Shown here piece by piece: positions 20,842-29,570 of a stretch of DNA of 64,000 nucleotides. The notes under the pieces are model-generated. The model ran no database searches. It worked only from the letters and a program-made list of their open reading frames with translations, and had not been told where the DNA came from. The DNA comes from Clostridia bacterium. GTDB lineage: Bacteria > Acidobacteriota > Terriglobia > Terriglobales > Acidobacteriaceae. The DNA lies in contig DATMYA010000072.1 of the NCBI GenBank assembly GCA_035561135.1, positions 1-64,000 of the forward strand, given 5' to 3'. Made by a program: the position numbers and the translations under genes. Each line of letters starts with the position of its first letter. The stretch's first letter is position 1.

Positions 20842-22935
20842 ATGGCCCTCTCGAAGAAGCCTCGAGCGTATTCAGCCGCAGATCGTGACCGCGCTGCGCG
20901 TGCTCTCTTGCACAAATATCAATTGATTATCGAAAACGCTCCGGAGATATTGGCGCTGATTGGCTCTCAAGGGATCATTCAGTACGCTAATCCACAAATG
21001 TCAAAGGTGCTTGGCTATACCGCGGGCGAGGTTGAAGGCCGCAACATCTTTGAGTTCATCCATCCGGAAGATGCGCCCCGCGCCGCCCAGGAGTATACCG
21101 ATACGGTTCAGCATGAAGGCGAACGTGTTCCCTCGGTTTTGAGGCTCCGAGATAGTTCCGGTACCTGGATCCCATTTGAAATCATTGCGAACAATCGATT
21201 GGATGACCCGCATATTCAAGCCGTAATCTTCACAGCTCGCGACCTTAGATTTCGCAAAGACATTGTAGATGCCATCCGCCAGTCCAATGCTGATATAGAG
21301 AGAGAAGTGGAGCATCGCACCACAGAGTTAGCAAAGATAAATGCCGCGCTCAGGATTGAAGTTCAAGCTCGGCGTCAAGCCGAAAATGAGTTGCAGGGTA
21401 GCATCTCTCTGCTAAACGCCACACTGGACTCCACGGCCGACGGAATTCTGGTGGTTTCGAACGAGAGAAAGATTACGAGTTGTAATAGGAAATTCCTGGA
21501 GATGTGGCGTTTGGCTTGCGACACTTCCATCGGCCGCGATGATCAGAAATTGCTAGAGTACGTAACAGATCAATTACGGAGTCCGAACGACTTCCTCGAC
21601 AAAGTGTGTGCGCTTTATGCCAACCCTTCCGTCAGCAGCTTCGATATTTTGTACCTCAAAGACGGGCGCATCTACGAGCGTTATTCCCAACCACAACTGC
21701 TCAACGACGAGATCGTGGGACGTGTGTGGAGTTTTCGTGATGTGACGCAGGCAAAAATAATAGAGCTAGAGTTGCGACAGTCCCAAAAGATGGAGGCACT
21801 TGGGAGGTTGGCGGGAGGTATTGCTCATGAGTTTAACAATCTCCTGATGCTTATCTCCGGTTACGCTACCGAGTTGATCGAAAACGCTGCTTTGGCTGAA
21901 GGCCGCGATACATGCGAGCAGATCCTTACAATTACGAAGCGGGCGACAGCAGTGACAAGACAGCTTCTCGCATTCAGTCGCAAGGGTCCGGACGCCCCGA
22001 CAGTCGCGGACCTTAATCTCATCGTTCTGGGCATGGAACGAATGCTTCGGCGGTTACTCTCCGATCAAGTTCAGCTGCAAATTTCGGTGACAAGCGACCC
22101 TCACCCGGTCTATCTAGATGTTTCGCAAATCGAAGTCATGCTCATGAACCTGGTTATCAACGCTCAGGATGCGATGCCTGAAGGAGGACTGCTTTCGATA
22201 GCGACCACCAGCCAGGTGCAATCTTTCGGCACGCCAGAACGAGAAGACAAAAAGCTGACTTTTGCTGTTCTTCAAGTTAGTGACACCGGACAGGGTATCG
22301 CCCCGGATGTCCGCTCGCATATCTTTGACCCTTTTTTTACAACAAAACAGCTGGGCAAGGGCACAGGCCTTGGGCTATCGACTGTTTTCGGGATCACTGA
22401 AAGCGCTGGAGGGCATATCGAAGTTGATAGCGAGCCACACAACGGAGCGACTTTTCGAGTCTATTTACCGCAGGTAAGCGTCGCCCCCGCGGTGCCGTTT
22501 GACGAGCCGCCCGCACTACCGCCAAGAGGCGGGAATGAAACCATACTGCTCGCCGAAGATGAGAGTGGAATACGGACTATGACACGAGCATACCTGGAAA
22601 GTTTAGGTTACCAGGTGATCGAAGCTAAAGACGGTCCAGAGGCGATCAGGTATTCACATGAGTACGGCGGTGTGATTGATCTCGTGCTCAGTGACATCTT
22701 AATGCCTGGAATTCGTGGAGATATCGCTGTGAACGAAATACGAAAACACCGACCGGCGATTAAGTCGATGTTCATGTCCGGCTACTCGGATCAAGGCGGA
22801 GAGAGCGGCGCCGATAACATCTTGTACAAGCCGTTCGAGTTCCCGGAGCTTGGCCGGCGATTGCGCGCGATTCTGGACGCCGCCCCGAAAGCTGAGGACT
22901 CACTCGAATCTAACCGCGGAAGTAGTGCTGCGTAG
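20842..22935 (+). CDS. Hybrid sensor histidine kinase (PAS-PAS-HisKA-HATPase-REC)
   Basis: The 697-residue soluble kinase has an N-terminal PAS domain (about 25-140) and a coiled coil (140-185). A second PAS-like domain (185-305) follows. The HisKA helix has His329 in GIAHEFNNLL. The HATPase domain has NLVINAQDAM, DTGQGI and GTGLGL, and the C-terminal receiver has Asp618 in LVLSDILMPG. ATG 20842 follows GAGGTGG; the open frame to 20737 is not needed. It resembles the large family of PAS hybrid kinases with no fixed output. Its sequence is visibly poorer in G+C than its neighbours and it stands alone behind a tRNA, so transfer is possible. Confidence 0.92.
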   Translation: MALSKKPRAYSAADRDRAARALLHKYQLIIENAPEILALIGSQGIIQYANPQMSKVLGYTAGEVEGRNIFEFIHPEDAPRAAQEYTDTVQHEGERVPSVLRLRDSSGTWIPFEIIANNRLDDPHIQAVIFTARDLRFRKDIVDAIRQSNADIEREVEHRTTELAKINAALRIEVQARRQAENELQGSISLLNATLDSTADGILVVSNERKITSCNRKFLEMWRLACDTSIGRDDQKLLEYVTDQLRSPNDFLDKVCALYANPSVSSFDILYLKDGRIYERYSQPQLLNDEIVGRVWSFRDVTQAKIIELELRQSQKMEALGRLAGGIAHEFNNLLMLISGYATELIENAALAEGRDTCEQILTITKRATAVTRQLLAFSRKGPDAPTVADLNLIVLGMERMLRRLLSDQVQLQISVTSDPHPVYLDVSQIEVMLMNLVINAQDAMPEGGLLSIATTSQVQSFGTPEREDKKLTFAVLQVSDTGQGIAPDVRSHIFDPFFTTKQLGKGTGLGLSTVFGITESAGGHIEVDSEPHNGATFRVYLPQVSVAPAVPFDEPPALPPRGGNETILLAEDESGIRTMTRAYLESLGYQVIEAKDGPEAIRYSHEYGGVIDLVLSDILMPGIRGDIAVNEIRKHRPAIKSMFMSGYSDQGGESGADNILYKPFEFPELGRRLRAILDAAPKAEDSLESNRGSSAA

Positions 22936-22945
22936 TTGCGCAACC

Positions 22946-22967
22946 GGGGCAGTCGAAACCCTGCCCC
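22946..22967. terminator. Hairpin between convergent genes
   Basis: GGGGCAG / CTGCCCC form a 7-bp stem with an 8-base loop between the kinase gene and the convergent decarboxylase gene. There is no T-run on either side, so it is a weak candidate. Confidence 0.35.
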
Positions 22968-23026
22968 AACCTGCGTGTCTTGTGCCTAGCTGCGCCTCTG
23001 AGGCAAAGTGCGAAAACCCTTGGGCG

Positions 23027-24493
23027 CTACCCCAATTTGGTCACGGCTTCCCTCACCAGCTTCCACGCAGTTTGCAGGTCCTCTCGCGTTGTTCCCAGGT
23101 TGCCAACTGCAACTCGCAGCACGTATTTCCCGTTCAGGGCCGTGTGCGAAATGTATATCTTTCCCGAGGCGTTTACGGCGTCGAGGATGGCTTTGTTCTC
23201 GTCGCCGGTGCCGCGATAGCGGAAGCAGACGACAGAGAAAAGGACAGGCGCGGAGAGTTCAAAACGTGGATCGGACTGTACCCAGTCGGCGAATTCACCG
23301 GCGAGGGCTATGTGCTTGCGGACGATCTGCTGGATGCCTTCGCGTCCGAAGTAGCGCAGGATGAACCAGAGCTTGAGCGAGCGGAAGCGGTGGCCGAGGG
23401 GGACGCCGTAGTCCATCAGGTTGACGGCGCGTGGGTCCTCGGAGGCGCGAAGATACTCGGGTACGAGCGAGAAGGCGCGGCGCAGGATGTCCGGACGCCG
23501 GCAGTAGAAGGCGCTGAGGTCCATGGGCGTGAGCAGCCATTTATGCGGGTTCATTACGAGCGAGTGCGCGCGCTCGGCTCCGGCGAGAATGTGGCGGTAC
23601 TCGGGCAAGATGGCGGCAGTGCCTGCATAGGCGGCGTCAATGTGCAGCCAGAGGTTGTGCCGTTCGGCGATGTCCGCGATCTCCGCGACAGGGTCAATGC
23701 TGGTGGTCGATGTAGTGCCGACGGTCGCAACTATGCAAAAAGGCTTTTTCCCGGCAGCGATGTCGTCCTCGATCATGCGTGCGAGCACGTCTGTGCGCAT
23801 GCGGAATTCGGCGTCGACCGGGGCCTTGCGAACGTTTCGCTGTCCGATGCCGACGGCGATGGCGCCCTTCTCGATGGAGGAATGCGACTGCTCGGAGGTG
23901 TACATGACGAGTTCCGAGCGTGAGCCATCTTCACGGGCGGCGGGGTCGGCAAGTTCGCGTGCGGCGGCGATGGCGTGCATGCTGCTGACGGACGCTGTGT
24001 CGTAGATGATGCCGAAGAATTCAGGCGGGAGTCCCAGCCACTGGCGCAGCCATCCCAGCGTGACCTCTTCCAGTTCGGCAACAGCGGGAGAGGTCTTCCA
24101 GTGCAGGCCGTTGGTGTTGAGAGCGGCGGCGATCATTTCGCCGAGAATGCCGGGCGTGGAGCCGGTGGTACCGAAGTAGGCGAGGAAGCCGGGATGGTTC
24201 CAATGCGTGACGGCCGGCATGACGATGCGGCGGAAATCGGCGAGCATGGCTTCGAGCGGCTCGCCCTTTTCGGGTGCCGAGGCAGGCAGCGCGTCGACAA
24301 GGTCGCCGGGACGCAGGTTAGGCACGACGGGGTACTGGCGCGTGTCCTTCAGGAACTCGCAAATCCAATCGACCGTGCTGTGGCCGGCGCTGCGGAATTC
24401 TTCAACATAGGCATTCCAGTCGCGCTGCTCGGGAACAGCGGTGAAATCTCTCGTTGGCTGCGGTGCGGGGCGGGACTGAGACGTATCGCGCAT
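23027..24493 (-). CDS. PLP-dependent aromatic L-amino acid decarboxylase (group II)
   Basis: The 488-residue protein is a group II decarboxylase of the AADC/tyrosine-tryptophan type, producing an aromatic amine and CO2. PLP binds Lys318 in NPHKWLLT, Asp286 in HIDAAYAG holds the ring nitrogen, and His204 in EQSHSS stacks on the ring. The N-terminal region GHSTVDWICEF...YPVVPNLRPG is typical. The precise substrate cannot be read from the sequence. It has its own transcription unit, divergent from the alcohol dehydrogenase gene with 94 bases between. Confidence 0.92.
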   Translation of the reverse strand: MRDTSQSRPAPQPTRDFTAVPEQRDWNAYVEEFRSAGHSTVDWICEFLKDTRQYPVVPNLRPGDLVDALPASAPEKGEPLEAMLADFRRIVMPAVTHWNHPGFLAYFGTTGSTPGILGEMIAAALNTNGLHWKTSPAVAELEEVTLGWLRQWLGLPPEFFGIIYDTASVSSMHAIAAARELADPAAREDGSRSELVMYTSEQSHSSIEKGAIAVGIGQRNVRKAPVDAEFRMRTDVLARMIEDDIAAGKKPFCIVATVGTTSTTSIDPVAEIADIAERHNLWLHIDAAYAGTAAILPEYRHILAGAERAHSLVMNPHKWLLTPMDLSAFYCRRPDILRRAFSLVPEYLRASEDPRAVNLMDYGVPLGHRFRSLKLWFILRYFGREGIQQIVRKHIALAGEFADWVQSDPRFELSAPVLFSVVCFRYRGTGDENKAILDAVNASGKIYISHTALNGKYVLRVAVGNLGTTREDLQTAWKLVREAVTKLG

Positions 24494-24587
24494 GAAGTTC
24501 TCCCAGAGTTATGAAAGAGAATTCTACTCGCCGTGCCAGTGTGTGTGCCTTCAACTTCCGCGCAGGAGCTAGTAAACTCGCTTCGCC

Positions 24588-25589
24588 ATGAAAGCGATGT
24601 TGCTGCACAAAGCGAGGCCGATAGAGGAGCATCCGCTGCGGCTGGAAGATGTTGCCCTGCCGGACCCTGCCGATGAGCAGGTGCGAGTGCGCGTTTCCGT
24701 TTGCGGGTTGTGTCGTACGGACCTGCACACGGTGGAGGGCGACCTAGCGTTGCCGAAGCTGCCGGTCGTGCCCGGTCATCAGGTGGTGGGCGTCGTGGAC
24801 GCGGTGGGCAAGCGCGTGCGCACGCATAAAGAAGGTGACCGCATAGGCGTGCCCTGGCTGTACTGGACGTGCGGCGAGTGCACGTTCTGCCGCTCCGGGC
24901 GGGAAAACCTGTGCGAGCGCGCGAAGTTCACGGGATTGCACGCAAACGGCGGATATGCTGACGCCCTGGTGGTGGATGAGCGATTCGCGTTTCGGCTGCC
25001 GGATGCCTTCACGGATGAGAACGTTGCGCCGCTGTTGTGCGCGGGAGTAATTGGGTATCGGTCGTACAAGTTGAGCGGGATTTCGTCGGGCGGGCGGTTA
25101 GGCTTGTTCGGCTTCGGCGCGTCGGCCCACATCGTTCTGCAACTGGCGCGATTTCACAAGTGCGAGGTGCACGTATTCACCCGGACTGAATCGCATCGAA
25201 AGCTGGCGCGGGAACTGGGAGCGGCGTGGGTGGGTGGTGCCGATGAATCCTCATCGGCGGAGCTGGACAGCGCGATCGTCTTCGCGCCGGCTGGAAAGGT
25301 CGTCCCCGAAGCTCTGCGCCATGTGCGAAAAGGTGGAACGGTGGCGCTGGCTGGAATCGCTATGACGGAAATTCCGCCGATGGCATATTCGCTGCTGTAT
25401 TACGAGAAAGTGCTGCGAAGCGCGGCGAACAGCACTCGCGACGATGTTCGGGAGTTTCTGCAGCTTGCCACAGACATACCAATAAGAACCGCGGTGCAGA
25501 GCTTTGCCCTCGAGGACGCGAATGAAGCGCTATCGGCGATGAAGCACAGCAGAATCGAAGGAGCAGGAGTGTTGCGCGTGAACAGATAG
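24588..25589 (+). CDS. Zinc-dependent alcohol dehydrogenase (MDR family)
   Basis: The 333-residue medium-chain dehydrogenase carries catalytic zinc ligands (CGLCRTDLH, GHQVVGVV) and the structural zinc cluster (CGECTFCRSGRENLC). The cofactor loop is GLFGFGASAH, with a Gly pattern slightly altered from GxGxxG. It resembles AdhA-type enzymes that oxidise small alcohols or reduce aldehydes with NAD(P). Being divergent from the decarboxylase, it could act on an aldehyde from the amine, but this is inference. Confidence 0.9.
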   Translation: MKAMLLHKARPIEEHPLRLEDVALPDPADEQVRVRVSVCGLCRTDLHTVEGDLALPKLPVVPGHQVVGVVDAVGKRVRTHKEGDRIGVPWLYWTCGECTFCRSGRENLCERAKFTGLHANGGYADALVVDERFAFRLPDAFTDENVAPLLCAGVIGYRSYKLSGISSGGRLGLFGFGASAHIVLQLARFHKCEVHVFTRTESHRKLARELGAAWVGGADESSSAELDSAIVFAPAGKVVPEALRHVRKGGTVALAGIAMTEIPPMAYSLLYYEKVLRSAANSTRDDVREFLQLATDIPIRTAVQSFALEDANEALSAMKHSRIEGAGVLRVNR

Positions 25590-25727
25590 TGGCGGTCGAA
25601 AGCATCGCCGCAATATTTGAAACCAGATCAAACGTTGGATACTGGCCCGACAGTCAGGGCAAACGGCAAACCGTACGAGCACGCCACATCGTGACCTCAC
25701 GGTTTAGAATCAAGGCTTGGAGGCAGC

Positions 25728-26075
25728 GTGCACGAACTGAGCATTGCCACCTCGATTCTGGAGACGGTGGAAGCAGAGGCGGCAAAGCGCCCGGGATCGC
25801 GATTCGTCAAGCTCGGGCTCCGCATCGGCGAACTGGCGGGGATCGATCCCGACGCTCTGACCTTTGGCTGGGAAGCATTGACCCGCGATACCGAGTTCGC
25901 CAACCTCGCGCTCGCGATTGAGGGCACGCCGTGGAAGAACCGATGTCCCGTGTGCGCGTCGGAGTTCGTGGTGAAGGACTACCAGAGTCAGTGCCCGGCT
26001 TGTGGCGAGGCGAATACGCGCTGCATCGGCGGCGAAGAGCTGGACATTGCATATATAGAGGTAGATGAACCATGA
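25728..26075 (+). CDS. hypA: Hydrogenase/urease nickel metallochaperone HypA
   Basis: HypA delivers nickel to HypB and then to NiFe hydrogenase (or urease). The 115 residues start with MHELS, where His2 is the nickel ligand, and contain the zinc site CPVC...CPAC. The start is GTG 25728 after TGGAGG. It overlaps hypB by four bases (ATGA), so the two are translationally coupled. No hydrogenase structural gene lies in the window. Confidence 0.95.
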   Translation: MHELSIATSILETVEAEAAKRPGSRFVKLGLRIGELAGIDPDALTFGWEALTRDTEFANLALAIEGTPWKNRCPVCASEFVVKDYQSQCPACGEANTRCIGGEELDIAYIEVDEP

Positions 26076-26749
26076 CCCAGATACAGGTTGAGAAGAAGGT
26101 ACTGAATGAAAATCAGAGGCTAGCCGAAGAGTTACGCGCGAAATTCCGTGAGCATAACGTGCTGACGCTGAACATCATCAGCTCGCCTGGTTCTGGAAAA
26201 ACCTCGATCCTGGAGCGTACGCTGGAGTCCTTCGACAAGAGCAAGCGTGTGGTCGTCCTGACAGGCGATATCCAGACGGAGAATGACGCGAAGCGGTTGG
26301 CGCGCTTCGGCTTTCCGGTGAAGCAGATCGTGACCGGCGGAACTTGCCACCTGGACGCGAAGATGATCGAGAAGCACCTTGCCGACTGGCCGCTGAAAAA
26401 TATCGATCTGCTGTTCATCGAGAACGTCGGGAACCTCGTCTGCCCGTCTTCGTATGACCTTGGCGAGCACGCGAAGATCGTGATGCTGAGCGTGACGGAG
26501 GGGGAAGACAAGCCGCTGAAGTATCCGTCGATCTTCGCCAAGTCGGAGTTGATGATCCTGAACAAGGTCGATTTGCTCCCGTACGTGCCGTTCGATGCGG
26601 AGTTGGCGAAGCAGAATGCGCGTGCGGTGCATCCGGGCATGGAGATCGTGGAGGTTTCCTGCACGAAGGGTGACGGCCTGACACAGTGGATGGAATGGCT
26701 CGACCGCAAAGCGGCGGCCACGTTCAGAGCGCAGGAGACGACGGCGTAA
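26072..26749 (+). CDS. hypB: Hydrogenase nickel incorporation GTPase HypB
   Basis: HypB is the GTPase that drives nickel insertion into NiFe hydrogenase. The 225 residues show the P-loop SSPGSGKTS, the GDIQTENDA switch, GGTCHLDA, ENVGNLVCPSSYDLGE and the NKVD motif. The His-rich N-terminal nickel store and the CxxCGC motif of some homologues are absent, so this is the short form that depends on HypA for metal. It forms an operon with hypA and ends at a strong terminator. Confidence 0.95.
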   Translation: MTQIQVEKKVLNENQRLAEELRAKFREHNVLTLNIISSPGSGKTSILERTLESFDKSKRVVVLTGDIQTENDAKRLARFGFPVKQIVTGGTCHLDAKMIEKHLADWPLKNIDLLFIENVGNLVCPSSYDLGEHAKIVMLSVTEGEDKPLKYPSIFAKSELMILNKVDLLPYVPFDAELAKQNARAVHPGMEIVEVSCTKGDGLTQWMEWLDRKAAATFRAQETTA

Positions 26750-26767
26750 GCAAGCGAGAGACTTTGG

Positions 26768-26805
26768 GGCCGGACAGGCGAAAGCTGTCCGGCCTTTGCT
26801 TTTTA
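26768..26805 (+). terminator. Rho-independent terminator after hypAB
   Basis: A perfect 10-bp stem (GGCCGGACAG / CTGTCCGGCC) with loop GCGAAAG is followed by TTTGCTTTTT. It separates hypAB from the PIG-L gene and argues against the longer start of that gene. Confidence 0.92.
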
Positions 26806-26901
26806 GCCGAAACTTCAACTCGCTTCATCCTCGGGCTTGCACAATCCACGTTGCAGCAGATAGAAACGTACAGAGATGGTGCCGTGCGCCGGAGGAAAGC
26901 T

Positions 26902-29562
26902 TTGGTCTGGCTGAAGCGAACACGTTCTTATCTTCTTACTGTCGCACTTTTACTGGCGGCTACGCTGGGCAGCGTTGCTCAGCAGGCGGCCGTGTCTGCG
27001 ACCGAACCGCTGCCGCAGGACAGCGGCGATGCAGGCCTTCGGCAGATGCTCTTACGCCTAAGCACGACCGGACGGCTGCTGCATATCACGGCGCATCCTG
27101 ACGATGAAGATGGCGGAATGCTCACGCTGGAGTCGCGCGGCAAGGGCGTGACGGCCATGCTGCTCACGCTCAATCGCGGCGAGGGTGGACAGAACAAAAC
27201 GGGCAGCAGCTTCTTCGACGAACTGGGTGCGCTGCGAACGCTTGAGTTGCTCGCCGCTGATCGTTACTACGGAGTGGAGCAGCGGTTTACGCGAGTGGCT
27301 GACTTCGGCTTCTCGAAAAGCGCGGCGGAGACATTCGAGAAATGGCGCGGGCACGATGTGGCGCTCGCGGACATAGTGCGCGTCATTCGAACCTTCCGTC
27401 CGGACGTGATCGTAAGCCGATTCCAGGGATCGACGCGAGACGGGCACGGACATCACGAGGCGGCCGGCATCCTCTCGCGCGAGGCGTTCGATGCGGCGGG
27501 TGATCCGAAGCGATTTCCCGAGCAGATCAGCGAAGGTCTCAGGCCGTGGCAGGCCAAGAAGCTGTACGTGGACAACGTCCGCGAGAGCGAAGACTGGACG
27601 GTGCGCTTCGATACGGGCGAAATGTCTCCGGCGCTGGGAATGAGCTATCGACAGTTCGCAATGCAGGGGTTGCGACATCAGCTGTCGCAAGGTGCGGATG
27701 CGTGGCGCGCCACGGCGGGCCCGCACATGACCTTCTACAAACTTGTCGCTTCAACGCTCCCATCCACGACTGGCCCGGATGGACATGAGCGCGATCTGTT
27801 CGATGGCATCGATACCAGCGTGAAGGGCCTCGCATCGGCTGCGGGACCGGAAGCTGCGCGGGTTGCGAATCTTTCGAGGACGCTGCAGCAAATCGACGAC
27901 TTAGTACGACAAGCGTCGTCGGCAGGGGACCAGGTGAGTGCCGCCTCGCACTTGCTCACGGGATTGAAGCTGACGAATGAACTTATGGACGGCGTGCGGA
28001 ATTCGGCGGTGTCGGTGGGCGTCCGCCGCGAGCTCCTGACAGAATTGGCAACGAAGCAGTATCAGTTCGAAGAGGCTGCGCAGTTGGCACTGGGGATTTC
28101 GTTGCGAGCGATGCTTGACCCCACGCGCGGGACGGAAATCGTCGTTCCCGGCGAGACGTTCACGGTCCGCGTGATCTTGGAGCCGGGACCGCAATCACAG
28201 TCTGTGCGAGCGACAGACATGCGTCTGGAACTGCCGGATGGATGGCGTTGGAACCGCCTTGCATCTACCGATGGCAATGCGAACTCGGCTGTATTCGAGG
28301 TGAGCGTGCCGCGCGATGCGGCCTTTACTCGGCCGTACTATCACCGCACGGACCCTGAGCGCGACACGGTGTACAGCCTCGACGACCCTGAATACGTGAC
28401 TTTGCCGATGATCCCACCCCCGGTTCGAGTGCGTGCCGTGTACGAGTTCGCTGGGCAGGCTGCTGCGCTGAGCAGCACATTGCAGGCTCAAGTCACGGCC
28501 GCAGACGGCACGAAGGAGCTGCGGACGGTTGCAGTCGCGCCTCCGTTTTCGTTGACCGTAGAGCCCGCGATGCTGGTCGTGCCGCTCGGTTCTCAAGGTC
28601 CTGTAGAAGTCTCGGTCGATGTTCGCAGCAATCTGGAGAACGTTGCCGATGCGGTGCTCAAGCTGCACGCGCCGCAGGGGTGGCGTGTTCAACCCATTTC
28701 CCACGGCGTCACGTTCGAGCGTCGCGGCGAAAACAAGCGTTTCAGATTCTATCTTTTTCCGGAATCTGAGCGCGAGGCGCGCTTCGACGTGCGAGCTACG
28801 TTGGAGCACCAGGGACGCGATTACGAGCAGGGATACACAGTGCTGGGCAGGGCCGACATCGGCACCGCGTACTACTATCACCCGGCCGTACAGCGAGTCA
28901 GCATTGTGGATGTGAAGCTTCCGAAGTATCTGCAAGTGGGATACGTAATGGGGGCAGGCGATGGCATTCCGGAGGTGCTGCGGCAGGTCGGCATGGATGT
29001 GAAGATGATTTCTCCCCAGGAGCTTGCTGGCGGCGATCTGCACAAGTACGGAACCATCGTACTGGGCGTGCGTGCTTACGACACACGCGATGACGTGCGC
29101 CGAAACAACAAGCGCCTGCTGGACTACGTTGCGAACGGCGGCACTCTGGTGGTGCAGTACAACTCCGGTGTCGCAGATTTCAATGGCGGCAACTTCACTC
29201 CTTATCCGGCCAAGCTCGGGCGTGATCGGGTTACCGTGGAGGAAGCTCCCATGGAACTGCTCGACCCCGGGGACGACGTGTTCGATTTCCCGAATGAACT
29301 GACGCAGCGCGATTTCCAGGGATGGGTTCAGGAGCGTGGCTTGTACTTCATGTCAGAGTGGGATGAGCGGTTACATCCGCTACTCGCGTCACATGATCCG
29401 GGCGAGCAGCCTCTGCAGGGTGGCTTGCTTCGCGCATCCTACGGACACGGAACGTACATCTACACCGGATTATCTTTCTTCCGTCAATTGCCGAGCGGAG
29501 TGCCCGGCGCGGTGCGTCTCTTTGTGAATTTGATGAGTGCCGGACACGAGAGCGGCAGGTAA
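26902..29562 (+). CDS. Secreted PIG-L family deacetylase, multidomain
   Basis: The 886-residue exported protein begins with a signal peptide (WLKRTRSYLL, hydrophobic core, cleavage near AQQ). The PIG-L (LmbE-like) N-acetylglucosaminyl deacetylase domain comes first; its zinc motif HPDDE is at residues 65-69 and the second motif region reads DGHGHHEAAG. Beta-sandwich segments (NEW3-like, about residues 385-660) follow, and a C-terminal domain (about 680-880, GLUT/ThuA-like alpha-beta fold). The substrate is probably a glycan or glycoconjugate in the periplasm. I start it at TTG 26902, six bases after GGAGG; the frame open back to 26686 crosses the hypB end and its terminator. Confidence 0.88.
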   Translation: MVWLKRTRSYLLTVALLLAATLGSVAQQAAVSATEPLPQDSGDAGLRQMLLRLSTTGRLLHITAHPDDEDGGMLTLESRGKGVTAMLLTLNRGEGGQNKTGSSFFDELGALRTLELLAADRYYGVEQRFTRVADFGFSKSAAETFEKWRGHDVALADIVRVIRTFRPDVIVSRFQGSTRDGHGHHEAAGILSREAFDAAGDPKRFPEQISEGLRPWQAKKLYVDNVRESEDWTVRFDTGEMSPALGMSYRQFAMQGLRHQLSQGADAWRATAGPHMTFYKLVASTLPSTTGPDGHERDLFDGIDTSVKGLASAAGPEAARVANLSRTLQQIDDLVRQASSAGDQVSAASHLLTGLKLTNELMDGVRNSAVSVGVRRELLTELATKQYQFEEAAQLALGISLRAMLDPTRGTEIVVPGETFTVRVILEPGPQSQSVRATDMRLELPDGWRWNRLASTDGNANSAVFEVSVPRDAAFTRPYYHRTDPERDTVYSLDDPEYVTLPMIPPPVRVRAVYEFAGQAAALSSTLQAQVTAADGTKELRTVAVAPPFSLTVEPAMLVVPLGSQGPVEVSVDVRSNLENVADAVLKLHAPQGWRVQPISHGVTFERRGENKRFRFYLFPESEREARFDVRATLEHQGRDYEQGYTVLGRADIGTAYYYHPAVQRVSIVDVKLPKYLQVGYVMGAGDGIPEVLRQVGMDVKMISPQELAGGDLHKYGTIVLGVRAYDTRDDVRRNNKRLLDYVANGGTLVVQYNSGVADFNGGNFTPYPAKLGRDRVTVEEAPMELLDPGDDVFDFPNELTQRDFQGWVQERGLYFMSEWDERLHPLLASHDPGEQPLQGGLLRASYGHGTYIYTGLSFFRQLPSGVPGAVRLFVNLMSAGHESGR

Positions 29563-29570
29563 AGGACTAC

